From contig CM019063.1 of the NCBI GenBank assembly GCA_009667805.1, positions 90,624,349-90,688,348 of the forward strand: 64,000 nt of DNA, read 5' to 3'. The DNA comes from Leptobrachium leishanense (lineage: Eukaryota > Chordata > Amphibia > Anura > Megophryidae). This document shows, one piece after another, positions 1 through 12,216 of the stretch. Position 1 is the stretch's first letter; each line of letters starts with the position of its first letter. The notes beneath the pieces were generated by a model. The model worked only from the letters and a program-made list of their open reading frames with translations, was not told where the DNA came from and ran no database searches. A program made the position numbers and the translations under genes.

Positions 1-63
1 CATAGCACAGGAGAACCACTTGGCTGGACGCGCTGAGCGCGTCCATAGCAGCCAAGTGGTTAA
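1..63. repeat. Palindromic terminus of a TTAA-ending MITE
   Basis: The first bases form a nested palindrome. CCACTTGGCT at 16-25 pairs with AGCCAAGTGG at 50-59, and inside it GGACGCGC pairs with GCGCGTCC around a TGA centre (26-44). It ends in TTAA at 60-63. The same AGCCAAGTGGTTAA end closes the element at 57011-57271. TTAA-flanked termini are typical of piggyBac or Kolobok-type DNA transposons; that class assignment is inference. The left end may lie outside the window. Confidence 0.5.
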
Positions 64-154
64 AGAAAAAGGAATTTTTTATGCAAAAAAATCCCGAAAA
101 TGCTTAAAAGATCCTACAAAATCTACGAATAAAGAGACTTTTTACTGCAGAATA

Positions 155-560
155 TTATAATGAATGGTTTATTAGATATTGAATTAAAATGGGAATATTT
201 TTAACATTGAAGCCTATGGGATTTTCCTGAATAAACCTGTCGAATGAAAACACCGAATGGCAGGGCAATTCGGCAACTTTTCCCTGCTGGTTTTTGTTCT
301 CTGAATAGACAAAGCATTGCTTCTCTATGGGGATGTCACTGCCCTCGAACAGGCAACGAACAGGCACCATATGTGCAGGCAAATCGCCAACATTTGGCGA
401 ACTGCCTGCTCTCTGGATAGCCGAATGGCCAAGAAAATCAACGTTCGGTTACCTTTCTGCAGCCATTCCAATCTCTTTGAATAACCCTGTAAGACATTTC
501 TTCAGGTGTTTATTTTTATTTTGCATTTCAAAAACCGCAAAGGGTTAAATGACTAGAGGC
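155..560. repeat. Dispersed repeat, CGAAT-rich family (copy 1)
   Basis: This stretch shares words and order with 16560-16860, including an ATTACTTCTCTATGGG-like block, repeated CCGAAT or CGAAC motifs, and TCTGAATAG. Short open frames on both strands have no recognisable protein features and are treated as chance. The family is not one I can name. A DNA-transposon-derived repeat is most likely, because no coding relic or poly(A) tail is visible. Confidence 0.45.
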
Positions 561-2656
561 AAAATTGAATACGTGCTCCCACGGAGCTGAAAAATAGCAT
601 GTGAGAATGGGATGCAACATGGTTACAGGCAACAGCGAGCAAGAAAGTTAAAGGTAAAAACACATGCCTAGAGAAATGCATAGAGAGAGATCTGGAGTCA
701 GCGGTATGAGAGTCTTTAAAAAGCGTGCAGAAGTAGTCAAGCGCGGTGACCTATATATTTAACTATGTTTCAGTTAGGCACTGGTTTGGAGAGAACGTAA
801 GGCTTTTTTGGGCAGGCAGAATATTTTATGTTTGGATATGATTCATTCATTTGGGTGCTGGGTAAGAACAGGCAGACATGACACTAGTGAGGTGACAAGT
901 ATTAGGAAGCAAAGGCAGAGGTGTTAGGTGAACGAGGCTGGTGGCTTTTCTTTAGTTAGCAAAAATGTAGAATTCCATAAACGGCAGATAGATACCTTGC
1001 AGGTAGTGCTATGGCAACAAAAGAGTTATGGAAAATGGTAAAAATGAATTTATATTGTCATGGGAGAGGGAAAATAATGTAGCCATTTTTATTTTAAGAT
1101 AGGTTTGGATACAATGTTCTGTTAAGAAGCAGGGGAATAAAAGCAGGAACAGGACAATCTAAGCAGGAGTCAGAGAAATGAGCAATGATGGGGTTTAGTC
1201 TTGAAATCACTATAATTGTAGAAATAAAGCAATAGTTATATAGGTAAAGTGGCATTTACCATTTGTACCAAGGGACAGAGTTGTTTGTGGACATTATAAG
1301 GTTAATGGTAATTGATTTAGGTATGAAAACGTCAGAAGATCAGGTGAAGACCTCCTTTCCAGGCGGTTGTTAAATTGAGACCAGGCATGTAGATGCAAGA
1401 TACAGAGTGGCCTTGTGGTGTCCTGGCACTAATGGTGACTCGTCTTCCAAATAAAGTCACTTCAATGGTTCTTCCTTCTGGTACAGAACCCAGAGGAGTG
1501 AGGACATGTGTCAGGTGAGGCTGGCCTCTGTCTTATCAGTATTGATAGTCTTTTTTTATAATTGAGAGTCACACTGTTCAGGCTATAGAGGCAAATTTAT
1601 TTCTGAACTCTTATTTAGGGCTTGGATAAGAGTTTAAAGGAGTAACTAGGAGAGTTGAAGATTTTGAGTTGGTTTATGTCTGTTTTGTAATATCAAGGTC
1701 CCTGGTTATACATAAACAATAGCATGACAGCAGTTAACAAAATCTTATTATATTTACATAATCAGCCTGTTACTTAATCAGTTTGAATTTCATAGGTATT
1801 AGCACATTCTAACCTTCTGCAATACTATTCTTTAATAAATAATTGTTATTTTTCTTTTATTAGCACATGCACAACACAAAAAATGTGCCTCACCATGGCA
1901 TTCAATGAAAATATCACACAGGAAATAATATAGACCTCCAATCTCAATGAACATAATTTTATTATTTATATTTTATTTTTAGTAAAACAAATCTAGGTAA
2001 AGAGTACCTTTAAGGGAATAGTAATGCATTTATATTATTCATATTGCTGCATGGGAATTGCTAACCTGTAAGTGTCATTATTATTACAGGACGAATATTC
2101 CTAATCCAGCATGCTTGAGACCTCCAAGCATTTTGGCTTGTGGATTCCTCTGCATTTCAGACTCCAGGAGAATCTGATTATTCAGAGGAAGAAGAGAGCT
2201 GCGGGAGAGCCGTGAGCACTCTGAAGCATTTCTACATGCTACCTGGAGACTCCTGTAGCACTCAGGATCTGAGATCCCAAACAGAAGCAACTGTATGGAG
2301 CACCCCTGGTCTAGAATCACTAAAATCTGACCAGCTCTGAAAATTCTAATTTTTGGAGTCCTCCAGATTTTTGAATTCCATGTAAGAGGTGCTCCTCCAC
2401 CTGTAACAGCTTTTATAAATTTATAAGCTTAATATACCTATTACATTCAGAAATTACTATATGGTGAAGTAACCCTACATGAAATAGTTTTGGGGTTAAG
2501 ATAATTATTTACATTTGCCTAGGAAGCATATGTGTGGTATTCCAATGTATCAACCCCTTGTACAGCGATCTTGTAAAGCTTTCGGAATTTGTGTTGCTAT
2601 ATAACTAAAGGATAATAATTCATAATTTGCATTTTATAGCTTTTCCATTTCCCTAA
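561..2656. other. AT-rich non-coding DNA, nothing recognised
   Basis: About 2.1 kb of AT-rich sequence with no long open frame, no transposase or reverse-transcriptase relic and no clear tandem array. Short open frames around 2084-2340 overlap on both strands and show no protein family signature. Confidence 0.5.
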
Positions 2657-2909
2657 TAATATGGTAGAATGTAGACCATAATGTTCCTGGATGGTGGCTG
2701 TGAGTAAACTACATTTAATGGTTAATGACCCCGGTTTAAGAAAGTATTGTACTTTGACTTTTTTACATACAAAAACGGAAGGATCATGAAGAAGCATAAG
2801 TGTTTAAACGAGTCAAGCCTGGTGACCTCTTGATCAATAGGTTAACTGTATTGATGTGACATATCAATTAGCTCATAAAATGAGATGTTAATCACTGCTA
2901 TGTATATGT
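2657..2909. repeat. Direct duplication, first copy (pairs with 3302-3553)
   Basis: This 253-bp segment recurs at 3302-3553 in the same orientation with roughly 90% identity by eye. Both begin TAATATGGTAGA and end GCTATGTATATGT. The two copies differ by scattered substitutions and 1-base indels, so the duplication is old but recognisable. The interval between them (2910-3301) carries an unrelated dispersed repeat. Confidence 0.8.
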
Positions 2910-2959
2910 GCAGGGAAAACGGTGTCTATTCCTTAACAGGGTGACTGCGTGGACCAGAA

Positions 2960-3275
2960 GTATCCAGCCTGCTCCATGTATAAAACATAACAAGAAAAAA
3001 GGTTGTCCTTTGCGCTCACCCCTGTAGCTCCATGCGAAACAAAACACAATCAGAGGTTTTGGTTTACTTGAATGGCCATTGAAGTGTAAGCTCGCACGTC
3101 ATGGCACCTCTGGTCAGATGAGTCCTACCTAATGAAACCAAGAGCTGCTTTCTAAGCAACCACATATGCTCATGCTGCTTTTCAGTCATGAGAGAGACTG
3201 GTGGGTTTCACTTTATACCCTCACCAGAAACAATTCCACTTTGGGATTAAAAAAGAACACGGAAAGAGGCAGCTG
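2960..3275. repeat. Diverged copy of the 41.4-42.2 kb repeat family
   Basis: The run from the CATAACAAGAAAAAA-like block to the CCACTTTGGGAT block matches, in order, the duplicated unit at 41389-42170: an ACAATnAGAGGTTT block, TGGCCATT, GGCACCTCT, GCTCATGCTGCTT and GACTGGTGGG. It is clearly more diverged than the two copies at 41-42 kb are from each other. It sits between the two copies of the 253-bp direct duplication. Confidence 0.7.
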
Positions 3276-3301
3276 GTAAAAAAACAAATCACAGAAACAG
3301 G

Positions 3302-3553
3302 TAATATGGTAGACTGTAGACCATAATGTTCCTGGATGGTAGCTGGGAGTAAACTACATTTATTGGTTAAGGACCCCTGTTTAAGAAAGTATTTTACTTT
3401 GACTTTTTACATACAGAAAAGGAAGGATCTGGCAGAAGCGTAAGTGTTTAAACGAGTCCAGCCTGCTGACCTCTTGATCAATAGGTTAACTGTATTGATG
3501 TGACATATCAATTAGCTCATAAAATTAGATGTTAATCACTGCTATGTATATGT
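3302..3553. repeat. Direct duplication, second copy (pairs with 2657-2909)
   Basis: Same orientation and nearly same length as 2657-2909. The best-preserved block is the last 90 bases, from CTCTTGATCAATAGG to TATGTATATGT. No inverted termini are visible at its edges, so it may be a long terminal or internal direct repeat of an unrecognised element, or a local duplication later split by an insertion. Confidence 0.8.
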
Positions 3554-4778
3554 TGAGTCACAGTAATCAGTTTATCGGTTACATTGTCAATATTTCATTG
3601 CACCTTCAAGCTTTAAAGCCACCAGTTTCATTTTACAAAAAAAAACCTGAAGATAAGAAGTACAGACGCCATCAATAGAGTCATTACTGTTTCCATTCTG
3701 TGTGTCCAATGAAGCTCAATTAAATGGTAATAAAAGTGTTAATCACCCTTAAAAAAACCCCGGCCGTTAATAGACTAAAAACCCTACAGTTAGTCCAACG
3801 TTGGTAATGAAAGCCGATAATTTACTGAAGTTGAAGCTCTATAGCTACCCAGTCCTAATCAACAGTTTTGTACCTTTCATTTAATTTTGTGTTGAGTATT
3901 CCTTATTTTTAGTAATTATGCTGATTATTTGTAGTGTGTCTTTTGGATTTTGTATTCTCTTTAGCCACCTGTCACTGGAAAGTAGAGCTATAGAAGATGA
4001 GATCTTCACATAAAGATGGTCCAATTCATAGAGGCTGGTCATTAAAATGCAGATGTCGTAACCTCCATCTAAAGCATTCTGTAGAAATGAATTAAAAGAC
4101 AAAGCTAAATGTTTAGACTAAGTAAGTTAGCCCTTTCTCCTTAGAGAAGAGTTGGGTGTCTGGGTTTTCAAAAGCTCAATTTAACGGATAATGTTAGACT
4201 GTTTCAACAGTTTTGAGCAGAGTTCAGGTTTCTGTGTGCATGAAGTGTAATGGCATCAATTGACTATTCCTTTGTAGTTAATATAAAGTACTCTCAAATC
4301 TTTAAACGGAAAGACATCCTATAGACAAAGGATCCATGACAGCTGAATGTCTGCAATAGTTCTACCCGCAACTTAATTCAGAACTTGCATAATTGCGCAA
4401 ATAGTTGAGATGTGATCTGAATAAATAACAATCTTGATTTTTACATTTTATTAAAAATGTAAGAAATAAATCTTATAAAAATAAAATGTACACCGTAAAC
4501 TGGAGTTTTTTAACTTATCCATTTCCTGTTATGTAAGCCTTAAAATCACAACAACTTCAAATATTGAGAGATTATCCCTTTTCTACGTGCCTTAATTCTC
4601 TTGTATTTGCTAGACAATCCCTTAAAATGATCAAATACAAAAATACCCTATTAGACAGTGCTGATGGGTCTCCTTACTAAAATATTTTTTAAGAATTAAA
4701 AATCCATATTCTATTAGAGAAAAAAAATATTATTTTCAGGTCCCGGTCACCAGATCACAGGAGCACTGTTTTCATTGA
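3554..4778. other. AT-rich non-coding DNA, nothing recognised
   Basis: No coding relic or repeat family was recognised. The open frame at 3881-4102 on the minus strand is short, overlaps no known motif and is probably chance. Confidence 0.45.
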
Positions 4779-6180
4779 TATATTTTTTTTTTTTTTTTTT
4801 TTTTTTTAATATTTTTTTATTTCCAGAATATGTATTTTTAGGCTGGGGTCAGACTAATGCATTTTTAACGTGCGTTTAGGCGCACTTAATCACGGCCACA
4901 GTAGCAGCAAATGATGGGCAATGACGGGCAATATACAAAGTACGGCCGCACGAAAGTCCGGCTGCAAGTGGAAAATGAACGCATTTTTTTGAGAACGCAG
5001 AAAGGCTAGTACTGACGTACAGAGTGCGCTGTGTCCGCTAGCGGCGTGTTTGCGTGATTAGGAGACGTCAGACGCTGCTAATGTCCAGCCTACATAACGT
5101 CCAGATGCAAAAAGTGTTTTATTGACGATCCGTAAAATATCACACACGAAAATGCGCATCGTATGACCGTTTCTGCGCATTCTGTGAAAAAATACATCAA
5201 TGCGTTCGGACGCACTTTTTGACGGTCGCTGCGAATAATGCTTTCGTTTGACCCTAGCCTTACATAAGAAAATAACAGGGGTTCAAGAACAGAGTATAAT
5301 AGTTACATGGGTTTAGCAGGGATAAGCCGTAACTTCAGCAAATTATAAGCAGTAAAAATCAATTGCAATGTGGTATTAACAAAAAAAAAAATATTCAGTC
5401 TTAACTTGTTGCACTGTCATAAGTGTTTTAGTATATGCAGTGATCAAATAAATACTGTCTCTGCAGTGGGGTGGGAGAGGTAGAATTAGCTCAGTTTGGA
5501 AAGGTAAGGGGTGCATAAAGGGGGAGTCCACCAGGGGATCCTTGGGTTCAGTTAAAGGAGTGTGACAGACACCAGCCAGGGTGACCTAGTGTTCAGGTAA
5601 ATATGAAGTCTTTCAATATCACAAACCTCTGATAGGTTGTTCCTCAATTCCTGAACGATGGGTAGAGTTGCTCGGTTCCAGTGGAGCAAAAAAAGCTTGT
5701 TGGGTTGCTAGTGTTACTTTGGTTATGAATTTTTTTTCTTTTCTATGAAGACCGTCAATAGACCAGCAGGAATGGCAAAAAATCAACCAGGATAGATGTA
5801 TTAAGAACTTGAGAGAGACAGGAGGCCATTTTTATGGTTGTTTTTGAGGGCACTGCCACCACTGGTGCAACTATATTCCAGTTTGACTGCATCCTCTCTA
5901 GCAGATGTTTGAGATGGTACTTTTTTTATATAATGTAATCGAATAGGTGTGAGGTACCATCGGCAAAGGGTATTATAGCCCTGTTCTTTATGGGTAATAT
6001 GGAAAGAGAGTTTTGTGTTTGCTTCCTATATTCCCAGTCATCTCCCTCTAGATCATCTCCAATTTCTCCTTGCCATTTTGTCATGTACAGAATAGGGGGA
6101 TTGTACCTGTCGCAAGTAGAGCTTTTGTACATCTTTGAAATGGCTTCTTTGGGAGCTTCACTTTAGAAGCATAATTTTTA
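4779..6180 (-). mobile_element. L1-group LINE, 3' part, minus strand
   Basis: A long T run at about 4782-4807 is read as the poly(A) tail of a minus-strand LINE. Upstream on the minus strand (about 6130 down to 5560) the translation resembles the C-terminal region of an L1 ORF2: a KW..E...DDLEGDDW segment, then MYKSS and YHLKHL-like blocks, then a degenerate tail with stops. The 3' untranslated part is split by a MITE at 4841-5259. Frameshifts and stops make it dead. The L1 assignment rests on general resemblance and is moderate. It lies head to head with the plus-strand L1 that starts near 6185. Confidence 0.5.
4841..5259. mobile_element. Harbinger-like MITE, GTCAGAC family (copy 1)
   Basis: A 419-bp element with inverted ends: GGCTGGGGTCAGAC on the left and the complement of GGCTAGGGTCAAACG on the right. 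It is flanked by TTA at 4838-4840 and 5260-5262, the 3-bp duplication usual for PIF/Harbinger. The interior matches the element at 19348-19774 in reverse orientation, including CGCTAGCGG and TAATCACG blocks. It is rich in CG dinucleotides unlike its AT-rich surroundings. No transposase is present. Confidence 0.8.
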
Positions 6181-6306
6181 AAACTATGTAGGACTGGATT
6201 TTACTGCAGCAAATCCAGCCGGAAAGGGAAAGACAGAAGCCGCACAGCTCAAGATGTCGGCTCCCCAACTCCCGGATCCTCAAACTCTGCTGCAGATCCT
6301 GACGAG

Positions 6307-6747
6307 ATGTTCCCAATCCATCTCACAGAGACCTCCCCAGCATCGGAACACACTATTCACACAATGCTGCAGGAGTTCTGGGTGACTTTGCTACCGGACA
6401 TCAAAGATGCAGTGCAGGAGCTACGCCAAAATCTCCAGGAAATTGGGGAGAGTACTGTTCTTCTTGAAATCAAAACTAATGACCTTTGTTTAGCTCACAA
6501 CGATCTAGAGGCTGCCCACGATGCGTGGGCCTCTAAAGTTGCTGATATTGAGGATCAATCCCATCCAAAAAAGGTTCACATTCAGGACATCCCAGACACA
6601 GTAACCCTAGTTGACCTTCCAGCCTTTGTTCTGGAAATTTTCCAAGGGCTGCAGTCCTCTCTTATGCCTCGTGAACTGCTTCTAAACTGTGTGCACAGAC
6701 TGCAGAAGACGAAAAATCTACCATCTGCTGATCACTTAATGCCCTGA
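6307..6747 (+). pseudogene. L1 ORF1 relic
   Basis: A 146-codon open stretch with the layout of an L1 ORF1 protein: an N-terminal helical segment rich in E, Q, L and A (residues about 15-80) that fits the coiled-coil trimerisation region, then the VADIEDQS segment followed by an altered form of the R-S-R-R-N-N hinge (here HPKKVHIQDIP), then the start of the RNA-recognition domain with LPAFVLEIFQGL. The frame stops at 6745 before the C-terminal domain, and what follows is unrelated. ORF1p normally binds L1 RNA as a trimer. Truncated and dead. Confidence 0.7.
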
Positions 6748-6779
6748 TGGTGGCTTCCAGAAAGGTTTCACTTCTAACA

Positions 6780-7850
6780 GGTCCTTCCACAGACATATCG
6801 TAATTCACTGACCTTTCATTAATGTCACTGTGTCATGTTCCTTGTCCAAGTGATAGAGAAACCACAGGAAAACCCATGTTCTAGCCGCTGCTGTTGTATC
6901 CTGAACTCAGAGCATGAAAGGTGCTGCCTTTCTGGGTTTGCTGAGTCTCATCAGCAGAAGTAGCTGCTTGTGAAACTTCTCTGGCTGATTTTGGGAACTG
7001 CATTTACGGGAGGTCCCCCTAATGAGCAGGGCTTCTGCGTTACCCAGTATTTGGTGCCAGTTAAGTAGTATTCTGCCTTGTTCCAGGGAAGCCAGTTCTG
7101 ATAATGTCTGTCTTGTTGTTCTCTAGCATCACAAAGTCCTGTCGACTGTGTTGTTCTCCAGCAACCAAAGCTTCTGTTTATCCATCTTCCTTTTGCCCAA
7201 GTCTGTTCCTCTTTTTCCAGTGTCCTGTGTATCCAGTTTCCTCTGTCAAAGCCTGTTATTGTGTATTCAAGTTTACCTGCATCTGTAGTCTCCATTATAC
7301 TTCACTTGAACACTACACTCCCATCCGTATCACTCAGATTGGGCTCTCACCAGCCGTCCATTATGCACTGGCCAAAAGAAGGGAATTTCTGCCAGTGACG
7401 AAACTACTGCGGAATCATAAAATGGCATACCACTGGGGCTTCATGACCAAATTTCTAATGTGTCGTGCAGCTGAAAGAGTCGGAAATTCTGCAAGAATAA
7501 ATGCCCCCGAGGGCCGACACTACATCCTCGATAAAGGTCTCTACGAAGAGGCATCAGGTCAAACCAAAGTCTGGCTGGCCATATTTGTGCAATGGTACGA
7601 TCATCCGATATCATCTGAAGTTGTCCGATCAATCCTACAACATGCAGGTGAATCAGTCCTCTTCCACTGCATCCGAACTCCATCGGACAATTGGAGATGA
7701 TTTTTTACGACTACAACAGACTAGCGATCTTACCCATTTCAATGGGAGTTATTGGACGATGCCGAGACGATCTGGTAAAGGTTTACATGAAAAAGATGCA
7801 TTGTATAAAAAAACGCCGTGCTTCAGGGAAATGTGAAAAGATGCATTGTA
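6780..7850. repeat. Unidentified insert within the L1
   Basis: This interval separates ORF1 from later L1 material and does not resemble L1 coding sequence. It holds a 198-codon open frame at 7104-7700 and shorter overlapping ones on both strands, with no recognised domain. The part at 7560-7680 (CCATATTTGTGCAATGGTACG region) has the feel of a frog DNA-transposon interior, but no terminal repeats or target duplications were found. Function and class are unknown. Confidence 0.35.
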
Positions 7851-8562
7851 TAGTAAAATCCGCCATCGCCCCACTGCAGTGCCAGTGGACAGCCAGCCTT
7901 ATCCCCATTGGTTTTGTTTTGTGCCCCTTTTTGAACTTAGAGGATGTGACCCCGGTACTTTCTTCCCTTCTTATGCTGCCACCTGCAGCAGCGTGTCAGT
8001 ATTTTTCCCCATTGCAATGCTCACTCCCTGGATAGTTTGAGGGGCACCCAAAAGGGGAATCCCTCCTAACGTTTTCTCTTTGCCCGGTTATCAGCTCTCC
8101 CAGTTCCTCCTTTGTTTTGGCATGATTTCATGGAGGGAGGCTGTGAGATCCTTCTCAATTTCAAGCGCCACCTGGCAAGCTAAGTGTTATGGTTACAATC
8201 ATTACCACAGTTTCCATTTTTCCTTGGGACTTCCAAGATTGTCCCCCCTGCAGGATTTTATTGCATTTGTTCCTGTTTGATGGATCAAGAGTTTGGGTTT
8301 TTAAACTCCACTATACCACATGTTCTGCAGTACTGTTTTGGTTTTCTTTTTTTCTGTTTTTTTAATGCCTGTTGCATGGTTCACCTTAATGTCTGGTTTA
8401 GACTTATAAACATCCTCAAGAGATTTCTGTACTCCACAGCCTTTGCATCAGAAAGGTCTGGGTTGCCCTGGTTCAAGGGCCTCGCTGTCACTGGTCTCAA
8501 TACATGTGTATGTATATTATAATAGATAATGTGTGCTTATAAAATGCAAATTCTCTCTTTAA
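7851..8562 (+). other. Possible L1 inter-ORF sequence
   Basis: Low-complexity pyrimidine-rich non-coding DNA lies just upstream of the endonuclease relic, where an L1 inter-ORF or late ORF1 region would be. Open frames here are short and carry no conserved motif. The assignment rests on position only. Confidence 0.3.
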
Positions 8563-8878
8563 GGCAGGGTTCACACCTCAGGATTTTTCAAACGTGCGCG
8601 ATCACGCGTTTTTTTTAAGCGCGTTCACGCATACAAAAAAACACGCGAACGCACATTGCAGCGTGTTCGTGGCTATGTCTATGGCCGCGACCGCGCTGCT
8701 ATACTGCCCAAAGAAGCTGCCGTACTTCTTTGGGCTTCGGACTTTTTACAGCGCATTCCTGCACGCTGTAAAACGTCCAGGTGTGAACCAGCCCCATAGG
8801 AAATCATGGGATTTCCGGGGTTGAGCGTTTTACAGCGCTCAGGAAAGAGCTGTAAAACGCTGAGGTGTGAACAGGGCC
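8563..8878. mobile_element. PIF/Harbinger-like MITE inside the L1
   Basis: A 316-bp element with inverted ends, GGCAGGGTTCACACCTCAG at the left and the complement of GGCCCTGTTCACACCTCAG at the right (17 of 19 match). It is flanked by TAA at 8560-8562 and 8879-8881. The interior is CG-rich, with GCGCG-type blocks and partial self-complementarity, and has no transposase. It lies just before the L1 endonuclease and is therefore younger than that L1 copy. Confidence 0.85.
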
Positions 8879-8951
8879 TAAATGTCTGAGGTTTAAATGT
8901 TCCTTACAAGTGCCATTGTTTATTTCATGATCTGCTTAAAATAAGCTGGCA

Positions 8952-9600
8952 GTGATATGTTTGCAGGAGACACATTTTAGCAACCACAATGCCCCCCAAC
9001 TCCGGTCCCTGATGTACCCCACATCATATCATTCCTTAGCACCATCCAAATCAAAAGGTGTCTCCATTCTCTTCCATAGGGATTGGATATTTCACTGTAC
9101 ACCCCAATTTACGGATGAGGCGGGAAGAATGTTAATCTTAGTAGGCTCCTTGAACAATACCTCAGTGACCATAGTAAGTTTATATTTCCCTAATATCAAC
9201 TACAGTAATTCCACTTTCTTCAGAAAGCTTACAAGCGCATCTGAACCATGTTTCATGGCACTCTGTTTATTAGTGGCAACTTTAACAGCACCCTCATCCC
9301 TGACATAGTCTCTCAAACAAGCTACAAACTACCTCCCTCCCTTAAGCGAGAGCAGTAAGCCACCGCCTCCCAGACTTCCTACAATCCACCGATCTTTAGG
9401 ATGCATGGCGAGTTTGCCACCACAATGTGAGGGACTATACCTTTTTCTCCCAAGTCCACTCCTCCTATAGCAGAATCGATTTATGCTTAATCCATAATCC
9501 ATAGTTCTATGATTCCTCGCCTCTTACCTGCTCGAATAGGACCTATTACATGGTCTGACTATGCCCCCCTGATACTCACCTTTGAAGCTATCCTCCCTGC
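8952..9600 (+). pseudogene. L1 ORF2 endonuclease domain relic
   Basis: Translation gives ICLQETHF, the diagnostic N-terminal motif of the APE-type endonuclease of L1 ORF2 that holds a catalytic Glu. KGVSILFHRDW and the IVSLYFPN block follow. The first frame breaks at about 9240. In other frames the [12 protein letters not shown] and WSDYAPL blocks appear around 9455-9580, where a functional enzyme has an SDH-type motif (here S-D-Y). The endonuclease nicks target DNA for target-primed reverse transcription. At least two frameshifts make it inactive. Confidence 0.75.
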
Positions 9601-9919
9601 CAAGGGTATGGGAACATGGCACCTGAATTACTCTTTCATAATGGATCATAAGTTCTAAAGGACTATTTTCAGCCAAACACTAGGGATGACATAGCAGTTC
9701 TCTTGACGTGGTTGGCCCATAATGTTGTAATCAGTGGCCATTTTATTCAACAAGGGGCTAATCGTAAGAAGCAGTGCACCCTCCGGACCACTGCCCTATT
9801 ACAACAGATCTCCGCTTTAGAGATCCAGAACATATCCAGTCCTTCACGGCTACTACTTCCACTTTGTTGAAGCTAAGAAAGGAATTGGACTGTTTGCACT
9901 TAGAGTAACAAAGCAGGTA

Positions 9920-11200
9920 AATTGCTGGCTTCCAAACTGAAGGAAAAATGCGTTCAAACTAAAACCTCTCACATTCAAGTTTCAGAAGGTATGCTAGTCC
10001 AAAACCCAGCCAATATCGTTGCAGAGTTTGCACGTTATTATGAAGCTCTTTATAACATTTGCAGAGATCCGACCGCTTCTGTTCCCCAAGTGGCAGAGAT
10101 CTCAGGTTTTTTGGAGGCTGCGTGCCTACTGGCCTTATCCCCAGCACAACAATCAGACCTACCTGCTCCGTTCATGTAGGAAGAGGTAAGACATACTATC
10201 AACAAACTCCCTAAGAATAAATCCCAAGGATGGCTTGACCAATTTATATTAATCAAAAGTTTGGATTGATAAGAATCAACCAATTGTTTAATCATTTCAA
10301 AATCGACAGGAAATGTTACTAGCCACTGTGGTTACGCTCCCATAAACTGGCAAGTCACCTACACAGTGTGCAAACTTCTACCCAATTTCCCTGTTAACGT
10401 AGATACTAAACTTTAATGTTAAACTCTTGGCATCCCATGTTGCACCCTGGCTCCCCAAATTGCATTCCCCTGAACAAACGCGATTTGTCCAGGGATGCAA
10501 ACATGCAACAATACTGTTGTTTTTTTGACATCATTGATATAGCCCCCAGGGTGAATGCCCCTGGACTATTGCTGGCAGTGGATGCAGAAAAGTCATTTGA
10601 CCACCTTCATTGGGGCTATATGCACATGGTCCTGCAAGCATTTCATTTCCCAGCCCCCTTTATCCAAAGTTTAATGGCGTTATTCTGCCTCGCTAGCAAA
10701 GCCGTGAGGCATGGGTGCTTGAGACAAGCTAAGTCTGTATTTGACCATTACTCACACGATGAAAGTTCGGCAGACAGCATCAACGCAGCAAAACTGACAC
10801 GTAGAAAGATGAATCCAGTTGAAACCTTTAATGATCAGACTGAGCAAAAAGGGGTGGAGCTAGCTGGATGCAGCAAGGCTAATGGAACCCAGCAGGATCA
10901 AAATAGCCATGAAACAATAGCATGTAAGCAGCAAAAGGCAGATTCAACACATAACATTAAAATATATATAAACCCTGAATCATGGGGCATGACAGGCGTT
11001 GTACTCCTCCCCTTCAGCTACAGTCCTAAATGCAGGATTTCTATCCCCTCCTGTCCCCCTTAATTTTCATTCTGATGCCGGAACCACTAGCATCCCATAT
11101 TAGATTATCTAAAAGCATTTCAGGTTTACCTACCCATGCGGGAGAGCAAAAAATAGCTTTGTTAGCTGATGATATTCAGTTATGTCTCTCTAACTAAGAT
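9920..11200 (+). pseudogene. L1 ORF2 reverse-transcriptase relic
   Basis: The 9922-10179 frame reads LASKLKEKCVQTKT, followed by EGMLVQNPANIVAEFARYY, the typical linker just before the L1 RT. RT motif A appears as AVDAEKSFD, with its catalytic Asp codon at 10581-10583. The second catalytic pair is present as LLADD around 11158-11172, where L1 usually has FADD. Between them, about 10690-11030, is sequence that does not fit RT and is probably an insertion. Many stops. Ordinary L1 fossil. Confidence 0.75.
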
Positions 11201-11422
11201 ACTCCTTTGTCACCCCTAGTCTGCTTACTCAAACGGTATGGTACGCTCTCCTAACACAAAAACAATATCGTCTAAACAAATGCGCCACCCCTAAATATTC
11301 CTGTTCCTATACTTGATCCCCTTTGTAAAAATTACCCATTTGAGTGGAAATTGACCTCCATTAAATAGTTCAGCATATGCCTTACAAAAAGTTCTATTGT
11401 CAAAATAAATTTCATCCCACCG

Positions 11423-12216
11423 ATGCAGTCTATCGAGAAACAAATGCAGTCATGGCATAAGATAGACCTGTCTTGGTTGGGCTACATTGTGGCTTTAGAA
11501 ATTATGATCGTTCCACAACTTTTGTATCATTTCCGTAATGTTTCATTTTTTATCCCTGCCCACCTCCTGCTTCAGTTGCAGAAGATGGTTTTCACCCATA
11601 TTTGGAAGCGCAACCCCCCCCCCAAATCTCAGTTAACACCGTCACCTCCTCACTGACCAGTAAAGGGGGATTGGGTTTCCCCAGATATTCAGAAATATTA
11701 GGACGTCACTGCTAGCCCAGCTGCTGACTGCGCTCCATGCAAGGTATCCCCCTCAATGGCTGGGTCTAGAAAATACTTTCATTTCCGCCCACACTATACA
11801 TGACTTTCTGTTTTACAAAATAGTACCTAAACCTACAATGGTAAGGATCTTGCCTCTCTCCAATCTATCCTGGTTTGGAGACAATAGGGCATGCCCCTAC
11901 TCAAACCCTTCCCTTACTGAGCTTTGCCCCATTCCAATTCTTGAGAAGGCTTTCTCCTGATCTACATCTTCACTCATGGCTTTTGCAAGGAGTCACCCAC
12001 ACTCAACAACTACTTACATGGAACACAATTAAACCCTTCCCAGACCTTGTAATGGAATTTGGAATTCCCTATTGGGAACTTTTCACATATCTCTGTCTCA
12101 ATCATAGTCTGTCCCAAGGAAGCATTATTGCGCTTTCTAACAGGGTCTTAATGACTTTTCACAGACTATGTTTGGGCAAAAAAAATATTCCATGAAGCCA
12201 TAGTATTCGTGTTACC
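11423..12216 (+). pseudogene. L1 ORF2 post-RT region relic
   Basis: A 77-codon frame at 11423-11656 contains SWLGYIVALEIMIVPQLLYHF and LQKMVFTHIWK, which match the conserved SW.GRI..K...LPK.LY and FIW blocks that follow the RT in L1 ORF2. TSKGGLGFP follows near 11658, another conserved post-RT motif. The remaining sequence to 12216 is degenerate. The element is then cut by the insertion beginning at 12217 and resumes at 13463. Confidence 0.7.

Noticed and set aside
7104..7700. 198-codon frame as a host gene
   Set aside because: It lies inside the disrupted L1 region, overlaps open frames on the other strand and has no recognised domain.
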